Under the pieces are notes generated by a model that searched no databases, was not told the DNA's origin, and worked only from the letters and a program-made list of their open reading frames with translations. A stretch of 46,768 bases of DNA. Source: Akkermansiaceae bacterium. Lineage in GTDB: Bacteria > Verrucomicrobiota > Verrucomicrobiia > Verrucomicrobiales > Akkermansiaceae. The stretch is from positions 1 to 46,768 of the forward strand of contig JALZUC010000005.1 of the NCBI GenBank assembly GCA_023301765.1, read 5' to 3'. Position 1 is the first letter of the stretch. Each line of letters starts with the position of its first letter. Both the position numbers and the translations under genes were made by a program. Positions 17,092 through 24,881 of this stretch are shown piece by piece.

Positions 17092-18039
17092 ATGTCCAAC
17101 AATACCATTGAAATCAGCCCAAAGGCCATAACCAACGCCAAGCGCATAGCTAGCATTCTGATACCCTTTGCTTTTTTCCTCGTTCTACTTGCCATACTAA
17201 CACCGTTTACCACTATACCAGCTGGACACGTGGGCGTTGCCTCTCTGTTTGGAAAAGTAGATACCCAAGAACTCAACGAGGGCTTTCACATCATCAACCC
17301 TCTAAAAAAGGTTCAAAAAATCGATTGCCGGAACAAAGAGCTCACCTTGAAGGACGTAGGAGTCCCCTCGCAAGATCAGCTAACCACAGATGTCGACGTT
17401 ACTGTAAAATGGCGTGTTGACCGTAATCTCGCCGCAGAAGCTGTGCAGGACACAGGTGATGCTGGAGTTCTAGAAAGCGTTCACCTCACTCCTAAACTAC
17501 GCTCACTAATACGCGAAGCTGGTAAGGGCATTAAAAATGCCGAAGACTTCTACCAAGATGAGATTCAGGTATCTATGCAGGTTCGCATTTTAGAAGGGCT
17601 AGATAGCCTCGCACAAAAAGGAATTCTCGTAGAAGAAGTACTACTACGCCGCTTTGACCTTCCGCGCATGATTGTGCAAGGTGTAGAGGACAAGAAACGG
17701 CAGAAGCAACTAGCTGAGAGACAGATTGAAGAGCTTAAGCGTTTCACCACCGAACAGGAGCAAAAGCAAGTTCAGGCAAAAGCTGAAAAATTAGCTGCCA
17801 TTGAAGAGGCTCAAAAACGCCGTGCACTTGCAGACGCCAAAGCCTACGAAACTACAGCTCAAGCAAAGGCTCAGGCGGAAGCTATTCATACGGAAGGTGA
17901 GGCTCTACGCAAGAACCCTGAAATTATTCAGCTCCGAACCGTTGAAAAGTGGAACGGCGCTCTACCTCGTGTCATGTTAGGTGATGATGCTACGCCACTC
18001 ATCAACCTCAGCGACTTAGAAAAGAAAAAAGCTCCATAG
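17092..18039 (+). CDS. SPFH/prohibitin-family membrane protein
   Basis: A 315-residue protein with an N-terminal membrane anchor (about residues 20-44), then a band-7/SPFH domain opening TTIPAGHVGVASLFGKVD, and a long charged Ala/Glu/Lys/Gln-rich coiled coil (about 200-270). This matches bacterial prohibitin-like proteins, which form membrane-bound oligomers linked to membrane quality control and protease regulation. No protease or NfeD partner is adjacent. It lies between thyA (21-base gap) and folA (14-base gap), an odd place for a membrane scaffold. Confidence 0.9.
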   Translation: MSNNTIEISPKAITNAKRIASILIPFAFFLVLLAILTPFTTIPAGHVGVASLFGKVDTQELNEGFHIINPLKKVQKIDCRNKELTLKDVGVPSQDQLTTDVDVTVKWRVDRNLAAEAVQDTGDAGVLESVHLTPKLRSLIREAGKGIKNAEDFYQDEIQVSMQVRILEGLDSLAQKGILVEEVLLRRFDLPRMIVQGVEDKKRQKQLAERQIEELKRFTTEQEQKQVQAKAEKLAAIEEAQKRRALADAKAYETTAQAKAQAEAIHTEGEALRKNPEIIQLRTVEKWNGALPRVMLGDDATPLINLSDLEKKKAP

Positions 18040-18053
18040 CTAACCTCTAACTC

Positions 18054-18527
18054 ATGATTACTACTCGTAAACTTATCGCCATGGTTGCTATGACACCAGA
18101 GCGCGTGATCGGCAAGGATGGAGGCTTACCATGGCACCTACCGGAGGATCTAAAAACTTTCCGTAAATACACCACGGGCCACCCGATTGTCATGGGGCGT
18201 AAGACTTGGGACTCTATTGGTAAACCATTACCAAAGCGACAGAATATAGTACTCACGCGTGATACTGAATGGTCCGCTGATGGGGCTGAGGCCATCCACT
18301 CGCCAGCAGATTTAACAACTCTGAAGCTCATCAATGATGAGGTCTACATCATCGGTGGTGCCCAAGTATATGAGATCTTTATGAACTCACTGGATGAGAT
18401 CCTACTCTCCTATATTTATGAGAATCACAAGGGTGACACTAGGCTAACAGAGTTCGAGAGCGAGTTCCCTCACATGGTCGTTGAGGAAAAGTATGAGACC
18501 TTTGAGCTCAGACGGTATAGCCGTTAG
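18054..18527 (+). CDS. folA: Dihydrofolate reductase
   Basis: A 157-residue NADPH-dependent reductase that regenerates THF from the DHF produced by ThyA. Visible motifs are VIGKDGGLPWHLPEDLKTFR (substrate-side aspartate replaced by the usual Glu/Asp in the LPEDL helix), GHPIVMGRKTWDSIG, and YIIGGAQVYE. Normal length. Its stop TAG overlaps the convergent ribE stop, so the two genes share a four-base tail (18524-18527). Confidence 0.96.
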   Translation: MITTRKLIAMVAMTPERVIGKDGGLPWHLPEDLKTFRKYTTGHPIVMGRKTWDSIGKPLPKRQNIVLTRDTEWSADGAEAIHSPADLTTLKLINDEVYIIGGAQVYEIFMNSLDEILLSYIYENHKGDTRLTEFESEFPHMVVEEKYETFELRRYSR

Positions 18528-19111
18528 CAGTTTTCCAGAAGCTTTGCCACGTGCTTAGCGATGACATCTGCTTCTAGGTTTACCTTTTGGCCAGCTGCTG
18601 CCTGCTGGAGGTGCGTTTCCTGTATAGTGTGAGGGATGATCCAGAGCACAGCACCACTCTCTGTAAGCTCTGCTATGGTGAGCGATATACCATCGATAGC
18701 TAGTGATCCTTTATCGATACATAATTTACGAATCTCAGGTGGCAGGGCTATTTCTAGACGGTGATCATTCCCGTGTGGTGAAAAATCTAAAATCTCACCA
18801 GTAGCATCTACGTGACCCTGTACAAAGTGGCCACCGAAGCGACCTCCCGCCAGCATAGCACGCTCAAGATTTACCAATGACCCTACCTTCAGCCCTCCTA
18901 ATGAGGTAACAGATAACGTCTGAGTGAGTATATCAAAGCTAGCCGTCTGAGTGTCCTTAGCCACTACAGTAAGACAGCAGCCATTTACCGCCACAGACTC
19001 GCCGTCTGCTAGTTCACTGGCAAATGGTAGTTCCAGTGTTAGGCGTGCTTGCTCTCCCTGCGATTCGAGAGAGAGAACTTTGCCTGTGGCTTCTATAAGT
19101 CCGGTAAACAT
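18524..19111 (-). CDS. ribE: Riboflavin synthase, alpha chain
   Basis: A 195-residue enzyme made of two lumazine-binding barrels that dismutates 6,7-dimethyl-8-ribityllumazine to riboflavin. The N terminus MFTGLIEATGKV is diagnostic. Repeat 1 contains VNGCCLTVV and repeat 2 contains IDGISLTIAEL; FVQGHVDATGEI joins them. Length is normal. No other rib genes lie near it; it is 21 bases downstream of the antiporter gene on the same strand and may be co-transcribed with it. Confidence 0.95.
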   Translation of the reverse strand: MFTGLIEATGKVLSLESQGEQARLTLELPFASELADGESVAVNGCCLTVVAKDTQTASFDILTQTLSVTSLGGLKVGSLVNLERAMLAGGRFGGHFVQGHVDATGEILDFSPHGNDHRLEIALPPEIRKLCIDKGSLAIDGISLTIAELTESGAVLWIIPHTIQETHLQQAAAGQKVNLEADVIAKHVAKLLENC

Positions 19112-19132
19112 TAGTAAAAGAGCAAGATGTGA

Positions 19133-20758
19133 CTACTCTGCAGTAGGAGCTTCTGCCTCAGTGGAAATTACCGGTTTTTCGATAGCGGGCTTTTCTGGGT
19201 CAAAGATATCCCCTGCTGTTGGGTCAGGTACCAGCATCACCACGAGTGAAACAATTACAGTGGGAATGAAAGCTCCCATCAGTAGTTTACCCGGAGATAC
19301 GCCATCACCAAAGAAGCGGCTCAAGAGCGCTTGACCTGCTGGGTTAGGAGCATTGGCAATCACAGTGAGGCCACCACCACAGACGGCACCTGCGAGTACG
19401 GCGTATTTCACCTCTGCACTCAGGCCACTTACCTGGCTTGCGAGGAAGGTAATGGCCGCATTATCATTGAAAGAGGTAAGTACAACAGAGCCTACAAAGA
19501 GTGGCCACTTGTCTAGTGAGCTAATAATCGGCTCCAGCCACCAGCCCTGTAGGCCACCGTGGATCACGAGACCTGCTAGGAAGAATCCTACCAAAATAGG
19601 GCCCTTCAATTTCATATCAAACTGGTGGTGTGCAGTGCCCTGCTGGAATGCGAGGAAGAAGAGGAAACCTCCGATAAATAGCGGTGGGTAATGCGCAAAG
19701 AGAACTGTCCACGCCATAAAAAAGAGGTGTGTTACCGTAATCCAGAGTGGAATGGTGCGGCTATGATCATCTTGTAAATCACCCTTCCCATCACCATCGT
19801 GGTCATCAAGACTTGAACCTAGGCTTTTTAGCTCTTTACGAAAAACTACATAGTAGAGCGCAGTGCAGAGGAAGATACCAATGACCGCTTTACCTCCGTA
19901 GTGGAGGAACATCTCTGGAGTCGAAAGGCCCCACTTCTTAGCCACCATGAGGACTGGAGGTGCTGCAAAGTTAGTCAATACGCCACCTACGGAAATATTT
20001 ACAAAAAGTAACCCAAGCGTGCCGTATGCAAGTTTCACACTAGGCTTCAGTCTGTAGAACTTCTTCGCTAGTAGCATGGCTGCAATAGTCATAGCACCCG
20101 GCTCAGTAATAAATGAACCTAGAATAGGTGCTACCACGAGAATAGATAGCCACCACGCAGACGGTGTCTCTTTCCCCCATTTTGCAAAAAACCCAAGCGC
20201 GCTTTCTGCAAAACGTAACACTGGACGAGTGGACGCCAGGGCCATGATAATAACTACAAAGAGTGGCTCAGTAAAATTCACACCTGTGATGTAGCTCTTC
20301 ATGGTAGTAACGTCATAGAACCCTATAATTGCCGCTATCAGAACTAGCACCCAGATACCAAAAATAGCCTCAATCTCACCGAGGAAGTGGAAAAACGTAG
20401 CCTTAAAGCTAACCATATCCTTCGCCGTGGCGGATTCTCCTGCGGCTTCCTTTTGCTTTCTGATCATCGCATCATGATCGTGCTGTAGCCTGTGCGAGTA
20501 TTTGGTCAGCGGCACCGCCACAAAGGTATGCAGAATCGCGAGCACAAAAATAATCGTAGCTACTAGGAGGAACGGCTGCTGAGACGCTCGGTAACTAAGT
20601 TTATCCCATATACCATCCTTCCCAGCGGCAGCTTCCTCAGCGGGGAACTGCTGCATACGCTCAGTAAATTCAGGTATCGGGTAATCAGCGGCAGCACTTA
20701 CAGCCGGTATTACCATAGCAAATAATAGTAACCAAAGAGGGAATAGTTTCAGTCTCAT
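19133..20758 (-). CDS. Putative Na+/H+ antiporter family protein
   Basis: A 541-residue polytopic membrane protein with an N-terminal signal-like segment (about residues 5-23) and a dozen or so hydrophobic helices. Residues such as FITEPGAMTIAAMLLAKKFY, GGVLTNFAAPPVLMVAKKWG and SFNDNAAITFLASQVSGLS resemble the putative Na+/H+ antiporter family found in Chlamydiae and Verrucomicrobia (ArsB/NhaD superfamily-like, with the SFNDN and TNFAAPP re-entrant motifs). ATG at 20758 is chosen; the frame is open 16 codons further to 20806 but that part is not signal-like. Substrate is not proven. Confidence 0.8.
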   Translation of the reverse strand: MRLKLFPLWLLLFAMVIPAVSAAADYPIPEFTERMQQFPAEEAAAGKDGIWDKLSYRASQQPFLLVATIIFVLAILHTFVAVPLTKYSHRLQHDHDAMIRKQKEAAGESATAKDMVSFKATFFHFLGEIEAIFGIWVLVLIAAIIGFYDVTTMKSYITGVNFTEPLFVVIIMALASTRPVLRFAESALGFFAKWGKETPSAWWLSILVVAPILGSFITEPGAMTIAAMLLAKKFYRLKPSVKLAYGTLGLLFVNISVGGVLTNFAAPPVLMVAKKWGLSTPEMFLHYGGKAVIGIFLCTALYYVVFRKELKSLGSSLDDHDGDGKGDLQDDHSRTIPLWITVTHLFFMAWTVLFAHYPPLFIGGFLFFLAFQQGTAHHQFDMKLKGPILVGFFLAGLVIHGGLQGWWLEPIISSLDKWPLFVGSVVLTSFNDNAAITFLASQVSGLSAEVKYAVLAGAVCGGGLTVIANAPNPAGQALLSRFFGDGVSPGKLLMGAFIPTVIVSLVVMLVPDPTAGDIFDPEKPAIEKPVISTEAEAPTAE

Positions 20759-20834
20759 ACGGAGGGTGAAATAGCATAGCTGAGAACCTTGGCAAGGAGA
20801 ACTCACCGTGTATCTTCCCTGTAGAAGTCATCCC

Positions 20835-22106
20835 ATGAGCAATTCCACCCCAGAGGTATCTACCCATCTTAAAAGCAGTGTGAAAGCGCGTGTCTCTGCT
20901 AAAATCAACCTCTGGAAGACACGAATCGCTCGCGAGCTTTCCGGTGGACAAACTGGAGGCACTAGTGAGGGGAATAGCGTGCGGCTATACTTTGATGGCG
21001 ATGAGGCATTTGAATCCATGCTCAAAGCCATCAGCCAGGCCACTCACTACGTGCACCTGGAGATGTATATGTTTGCCTCAGACGCTGTGGGCCAGAAGTT
21101 TGCTACCACACTGAGTGATAAAGCCCGTGAGGGAGTCCCAGTACGCGTCCTCTATGATGCCATCGGCTCTATGGAGGCGGATAAGATGCAATGGGCTGAT
21201 ATGCGTGATGCAGGGGTTAGCGTGGTGGAATATCGGCCCGTGGCATTTTGGAGGAAACGAAGTGGTATCATCGGCAGGAACCACAGAAAGAATCTCGTGA
21301 TCGATGGTGCTCTCGCCTTTACTGGTGGAATGAATCTTACCGATGTATGGTCGGCTCAGAGTCAGGGGGATAGCGCGTGGAGGGATACCCAGTGCCGCGT
21401 CATCGGGCCAGCCGCCCATGATCTGAACCAGCTATTTATCGACTCCTGGCGATACGCGACTGAGGAAAAAATATTCCACCGTCCAGCACCCCTACCACTT
21501 CATGAGGATGAACATATTCCACATATGGATGGCTACCAGAGCACCCAGTCAGGCACCCAGAGCCGCTGCGTTGTAGTAGGTAGTCTAGGTCTGCGCACCA
21601 GTAAGGAAATTAGACGCCTATTCTCAGTAAATCTAGCCAGAGCTACACACTCTATTAAGATGACCATGCCCTACTTCGTCCCACCTAGGCGACTACGCAC
21701 AGCCCTCAGAAAAGCCAAGCAGCGCGGTATAGATATCCATATCCTTTTACCCAGAGACTCAGATGTAAAGGTAGTGGATTGGCTCCGTGAAGGTCTCTAC
21801 CCAGAGATGCTGCGCTGGGGTATCACCCTACGAGAATACCTAGGCCCCATACTTCATGCTAAAACGATGACCGTGGATGATCAAATTGCCATCGTGGGCT
21901 CCACAAACTTTGATATTCTATCTGTGGTGATGAATAGAGAGGTAGCCCTCGTGGTTTTTGATGAACGCATCACTGCCGAATTAAATCAGCAGTGGAGTAA
22001 TGATCTAGCACTCTCAGAGCGCGTGACTAATCAGTGGGAAGGTATTCGCCCATGGTGGCGGCTCGTCCTAGCTAAGCTAGGCTGCCTTCTCATCAGAAGA
22101 CTCTAG
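20835..22106 (+). CDS. Cardiolipin synthase-like phospholipase D family protein
   Basis: A 423-residue protein with two HKD motifs of the PLD superfamily: HRKNLVIDGALAFTGGMN in the first half and HAKTMTVDDQIAIVGSTNFD in the second. The layout matches ClsB/ClsC-type cardiolipin synthases without the two N-terminal membrane helices of ClsA. It would condense phosphatidylglycerol with another phospholipid at the membrane. ATG at 20835 is chosen; a GTG at 20808 would add nine residues. It is divergent from the antiporter gene. Confidence 0.88.
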   Translation: MSNSTPEVSTHLKSSVKARVSAKINLWKTRIARELSGGQTGGTSEGNSVRLYFDGDEAFESMLKAISQATHYVHLEMYMFASDAVGQKFATTLSDKAREGVPVRVLYDAIGSMEADKMQWADMRDAGVSVVEYRPVAFWRKRSGIIGRNHRKNLVIDGALAFTGGMNLTDVWSAQSQGDSAWRDTQCRVIGPAAHDLNQLFIDSWRYATEEKIFHRPAPLPLHEDEHIPHMDGYQSTQSGTQSRCVVVGSLGLRTSKEIRRLFSVNLARATHSIKMTMPYFVPPRRLRTALRKAKQRGIDIHILLPRDSDVKVVDWLREGLYPEMLRWGITLREYLGPILHAKTMTVDDQIAIVGSTNFDILSVVMNREVALVVFDERITAELNQQWSNDLALSERVTNQWEGIRPWWRLVLAKLGCLLIRRL

Positions 22107-22110
22107 CTGT

Positions 22111-22164
22111 AAAAAAAATCTAGGCCATAATCTCACCAGTGTTACTGGATGTGATTATGGCCTA
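22111..22164 (-). terminator. Strong intrinsic terminator after the vWA gene
   Basis: A 12-base perfect inverted repeat TAGGCCATAATC (22121-22132) / GATTATGGCCTA (22153-22164) encloses an inner 5-bp stem CCAGT/ACTGG with a GTT loop. Read on the minus strand it is followed by a run of eight U (A-run at 22111-22118). It lies 18 bases past the stop of the vWA gene and should end that operon. On the plus strand no U-run follows, so it is mainly a minus-strand terminator. Confidence 0.88.
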
Positions 22165-22182
22165 AAAGGTCACTATACTTAA

Positions 22183-24204
22183 TTATTTAGCGACTTTACG
22201 GACAAGGTCTGAGAACTCCGTGCGGTGGCTTTTTTCATCCTTACCACGCCCCTTCTCCGCTAGATCACGGACTAGCTGGTATGTCCCCTCACCCACATGC
22301 TCGCTACCACGCTGAAGCATACCGAAGAGTGCCACGCCGGAGGCAAATTTAAAATCATCACTTGCATCACTCCAGGCTGACTCTGAGTCTTTGATACGTG
22401 TTTTGAAATAAGTGCTTTCGGTCTCCTTGTTCGCCTCAGGCCCCTTGTAGGCCAGTTTTACCGTCAGCATATTAGGGCTATCCACCACAGCACGCTTTAC
22501 GGGTTTAAGGTTTACCTTATTTTTCTGATACTCCAGATCATCCACCGCTGCCGCTGCATCCTTCGCATTGCCTGGCACGATTTCGTAAAGAGCCGTCACT
22601 GTATGCCCAGCGCCTATCTCACCGGCATCTATCTTTTTATTTTTGAAGTCCTCTGGCTTAAGAAGTCTATTAGCATAGCCGATCAGGCGGTAGCTCTCCA
22701 CTTTCGCAGGATTAAACTCCACCTGGATTTTCACATCCTTAGCGATGGTTACTAAGTTCCCCATCATATCATCAAGGAAGACCTTGCGTCCCTCACGAAG
22801 GGAGTCGATATAGGAATAGTTGCCATTTCCTTTGTTAGTAATATCCTCCAGCATGGCATCATTTAGATTCCCACTGCCTAATCCTAGCACGGAGAGGTAG
22901 ACCCCGCTCTTAGCCTCACGCTCCACCATGGAGACTAGGGCCTTACGGTCTGTGAGCCCTACATTAAAGTCACCGTCTGTGCCCAGAATCACACGGTTTA
23001 CACCACCTTTAACAAAGTGCTTTTTAGCCATCTTGTAAGCGAGCGTGATACCAGAGCCTCCATTAGTAGAGCCACCAGAGCGGAAGCTACTGAGTTTTTC
23101 TAAAATAGTTTTACGCCCCTCATCATCCACGTAGGTAGGGGGCAGTGCTAAACCTTGCCGCCCAGCGTAGACTACCAAGCTCACGGAATCATCAGCATTC
23201 AGCTCCTTAAGAAGAATCTTCACAGAGTCCACTAACAGAGGTAGCTTATCATCACTATTCATAGAGCCTGATACATCCAGCAGAAAGACGAGATTCGCCG
23301 CAGGACGCTGCTCACGAATGACGTCCTTACCCTGTAATCCTACCTTTACTAGACGATGCTCAGTATTCCATGGGCATGATGCCGTTTCCACATTCACACT
23401 AAAGGGATGCTCACCCTCTGGCTGAGGATAGCTGTAGTTAAAGTAATTCACCATTTCTTCTATTCTAACCGCATCTGCAGGTACAGACTGACCACTCTGG
23501 ATCATTCTCCTCATATTCGTGTAGGAAGCAGTATCCACATCCACGGAAAAGGTGGAAAGCGGACTCTCCCATGGGGATGAAAATACATTATCTGCAAGTT
23601 TACCATAGCGATCACCTCCAGCATCAAGCTTTGACCGCCCAATATCCTGCCTGACCGGGACCACTCTCAAAGCATGGCTTCTAAAGGAATCCCCTGTGTC
23701 TACATTACTAGTTAAAGCTTCACCCGGCTTAGCTTCAGCCCTTAATCCTGCTAGTTTAGATTTATAGACCTTGGAGTCAGGTAAATACAGTAGCTCATTA
23801 GCCTCATCTGCAGCTATGCCAACAGTAGCATCTTTACCCTTGCGAGGCTTATACGAGGCCACACTCTCGCTTCGTAGAGACTGACCTTTCTTACTTCTAT
23901 CCACTAGTAGCTTTTCCACCTGCTCCTCACTGCTCTGAGTATCATTGATCGCTAGGTCACTTTTACCCATATCCTTCCAGCCATAGTAACCGACGGCTGC
24001 CACAGTCAGAGCTGCCGCTATACCTATGCCTATGGTGGGAATTCTGCTGCGCTGAGTATCTACCTGCGCAGTGACAATTTTTATAACAGGAGACTCTGTA
24101 TCCAGACGCTTTTCCAGAGACTCTAGAAAGTCAGTATCAACTCCAGCTCCTTTACGAGCGTGCTCGCTAAGTAGAGCGTCGATCATTTGGTTTTCTTTTT
24201 TCAT
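22183..24204 (-). CDS. von Willebrand factor A-domain membrane protein (YfbK-like) with anti-sigma-like N terminus
   Basis: A 673-residue protein: about 50 cytoplasmic residues, one transmembrane helix (about 55-75), a YfbK-type N-terminal domain (STFSVDVDTASYTNMRRM), a vWA domain with the MIDAS motif DVSGSMNSD, and the C-terminal domain that accompanies vWA in this family. The gene directly follows an ECF sigma gene, and the short cytosolic tail before the helix has the layout of an anti-sigma factor, but it lacks the His/Cys zinc motif. vWA domains bind protein partners through a metal; the partner here is unknown. It ends at a strong terminator. Confidence 0.88.
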   Translation of the reverse strand: MKKENQMIDALLSEHARKGAGVDTDFLESLEKRLDTESPVIKIVTAQVDTQRSRIPTIGIGIAAALTVAAVGYYGWKDMGKSDLAINDTQSSEEQVEKLLVDRSKKGQSLRSESVASYKPRKGKDATVGIAADEANELLYLPDSKVYKSKLAGLRAEAKPGEALTSNVDTGDSFRSHALRVVPVRQDIGRSKLDAGGDRYGKLADNVFSSPWESPLSTFSVDVDTASYTNMRRMIQSGQSVPADAVRIEEMVNYFNYSYPQPEGEHPFSVNVETASCPWNTEHRLVKVGLQGKDVIREQRPAANLVFLLDVSGSMNSDDKLPLLVDSVKILLKELNADDSVSLVVYAGRQGLALPPTYVDDEGRKTILEKLSSFRSGGSTNGGSGITLAYKMAKKHFVKGGVNRVILGTDGDFNVGLTDRKALVSMVEREAKSGVYLSVLGLGSGNLNDAMLEDITNKGNGNYSYIDSLREGRKVFLDDMMGNLVTIAKDVKIQVEFNPAKVESYRLIGYANRLLKPEDFKNKKIDAGEIGAGHTVTALYEIVPGNAKDAAAAVDDLEYQKNKVNLKPVKRAVVDSPNMLTVKLAYKGPEANKETESTYFKTRIKDSESAWSDASDDFKFASGVALFGMLQRGSEHVGEGTYQLVRDLAEKGRGKDEKSHRTEFSDLVRKVAK

Positions 24205-24240
24205 CGTAATTCTTGATTTTAAATTTCTAAGCTCTTTTCA

Positions 24241-24777
24241 TTAAGATTGCAGGCATTCACGGAGTCCGGAGCGTGCACGTTCTAGGCGTTTACGGAGTGT
24301 TGCGCTCTGTAGGTCCAGAGCTGCCGCAGCCTCATCTCCACTATGACCTTCATAGTAAAAGGCCTTTACTGCCTCTGAGAGTCTATCGGGCAGCTTTTTC
24401 AGACAGCCCTCTAATTTAGCGAACACACCGCCCTGATCAGGGAGAACATCCCACTCCCTTGCGTCTGCCTCCAGGCACTCTAGAGTTTCCTCATCCAGCG
24501 CTATCTGTCTGGAGTTCTTCCTGAGTGACTCCCGCCATTTATTCCTTACAATACCACGCATCCATGAACCAAAGTTACGAGTAACATCAAAGGTATCCAA
24601 GTTATTCCACGCTACTACAAAGGCATCCTGAACAATATCACGTGAGGTGTGAGATTCCTTAGTCAGGGCCGTAGCATAAGCTATGAGGCTGCGATGGTGT
24701 TCCTTTACCAGTATGGAAAAAGATTTACGGTCTATTTTTTCTTTTTGCGTCATCGGTTTTTTAAAAGCTTGCATCAT
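24241..24777 (-). CDS. ECF-type RNA polymerase sigma factor
   Basis: A 178-residue sigma-70 family protein with region 2 (SRDIVQDAFVVAWNNLDTFD, then FGSWMRGIVRNKWR) and region 4 (LPDRLSEAVKAFYYEGHSGDEAAAALDLQSATLRKRLERARSGLRE). It should bind core polymerase and direct a small regulon, presumably with control by the membrane protein encoded 36 bases downstream. ATG at 24777 is chosen because GAGGGGG lies upstream at proper spacing, the best Shine-Dalgarno in the window; ATG at 24774 is the alternative. Confidence 0.92.
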   Translation of the reverse strand: MMQAFKKPMTQKEKIDRKSFSILVKEHHRSLIAYATALTKESHTSRDIVQDAFVVAWNNLDTFDVTRNFGSWMRGIVRNKWRESLRKNSRQIALDEETLECLEADAREWDVLPDQGGVFAKLEGCLKKLPDRLSEAVKAFYYEGHSGDEAAAALDLQSATLRKRLERARSGLRECLQS

Positions 24778-24881
24778 CTTCACCCCCTCTTGTCGTGAGC
24801 ACCAGCAAAGGTGACATTATTTTTGGAAAAAATGTAAAGTTTGGTATTTGGTATGGGAGGTCTCGCGTTTAAGAAAGGCGG

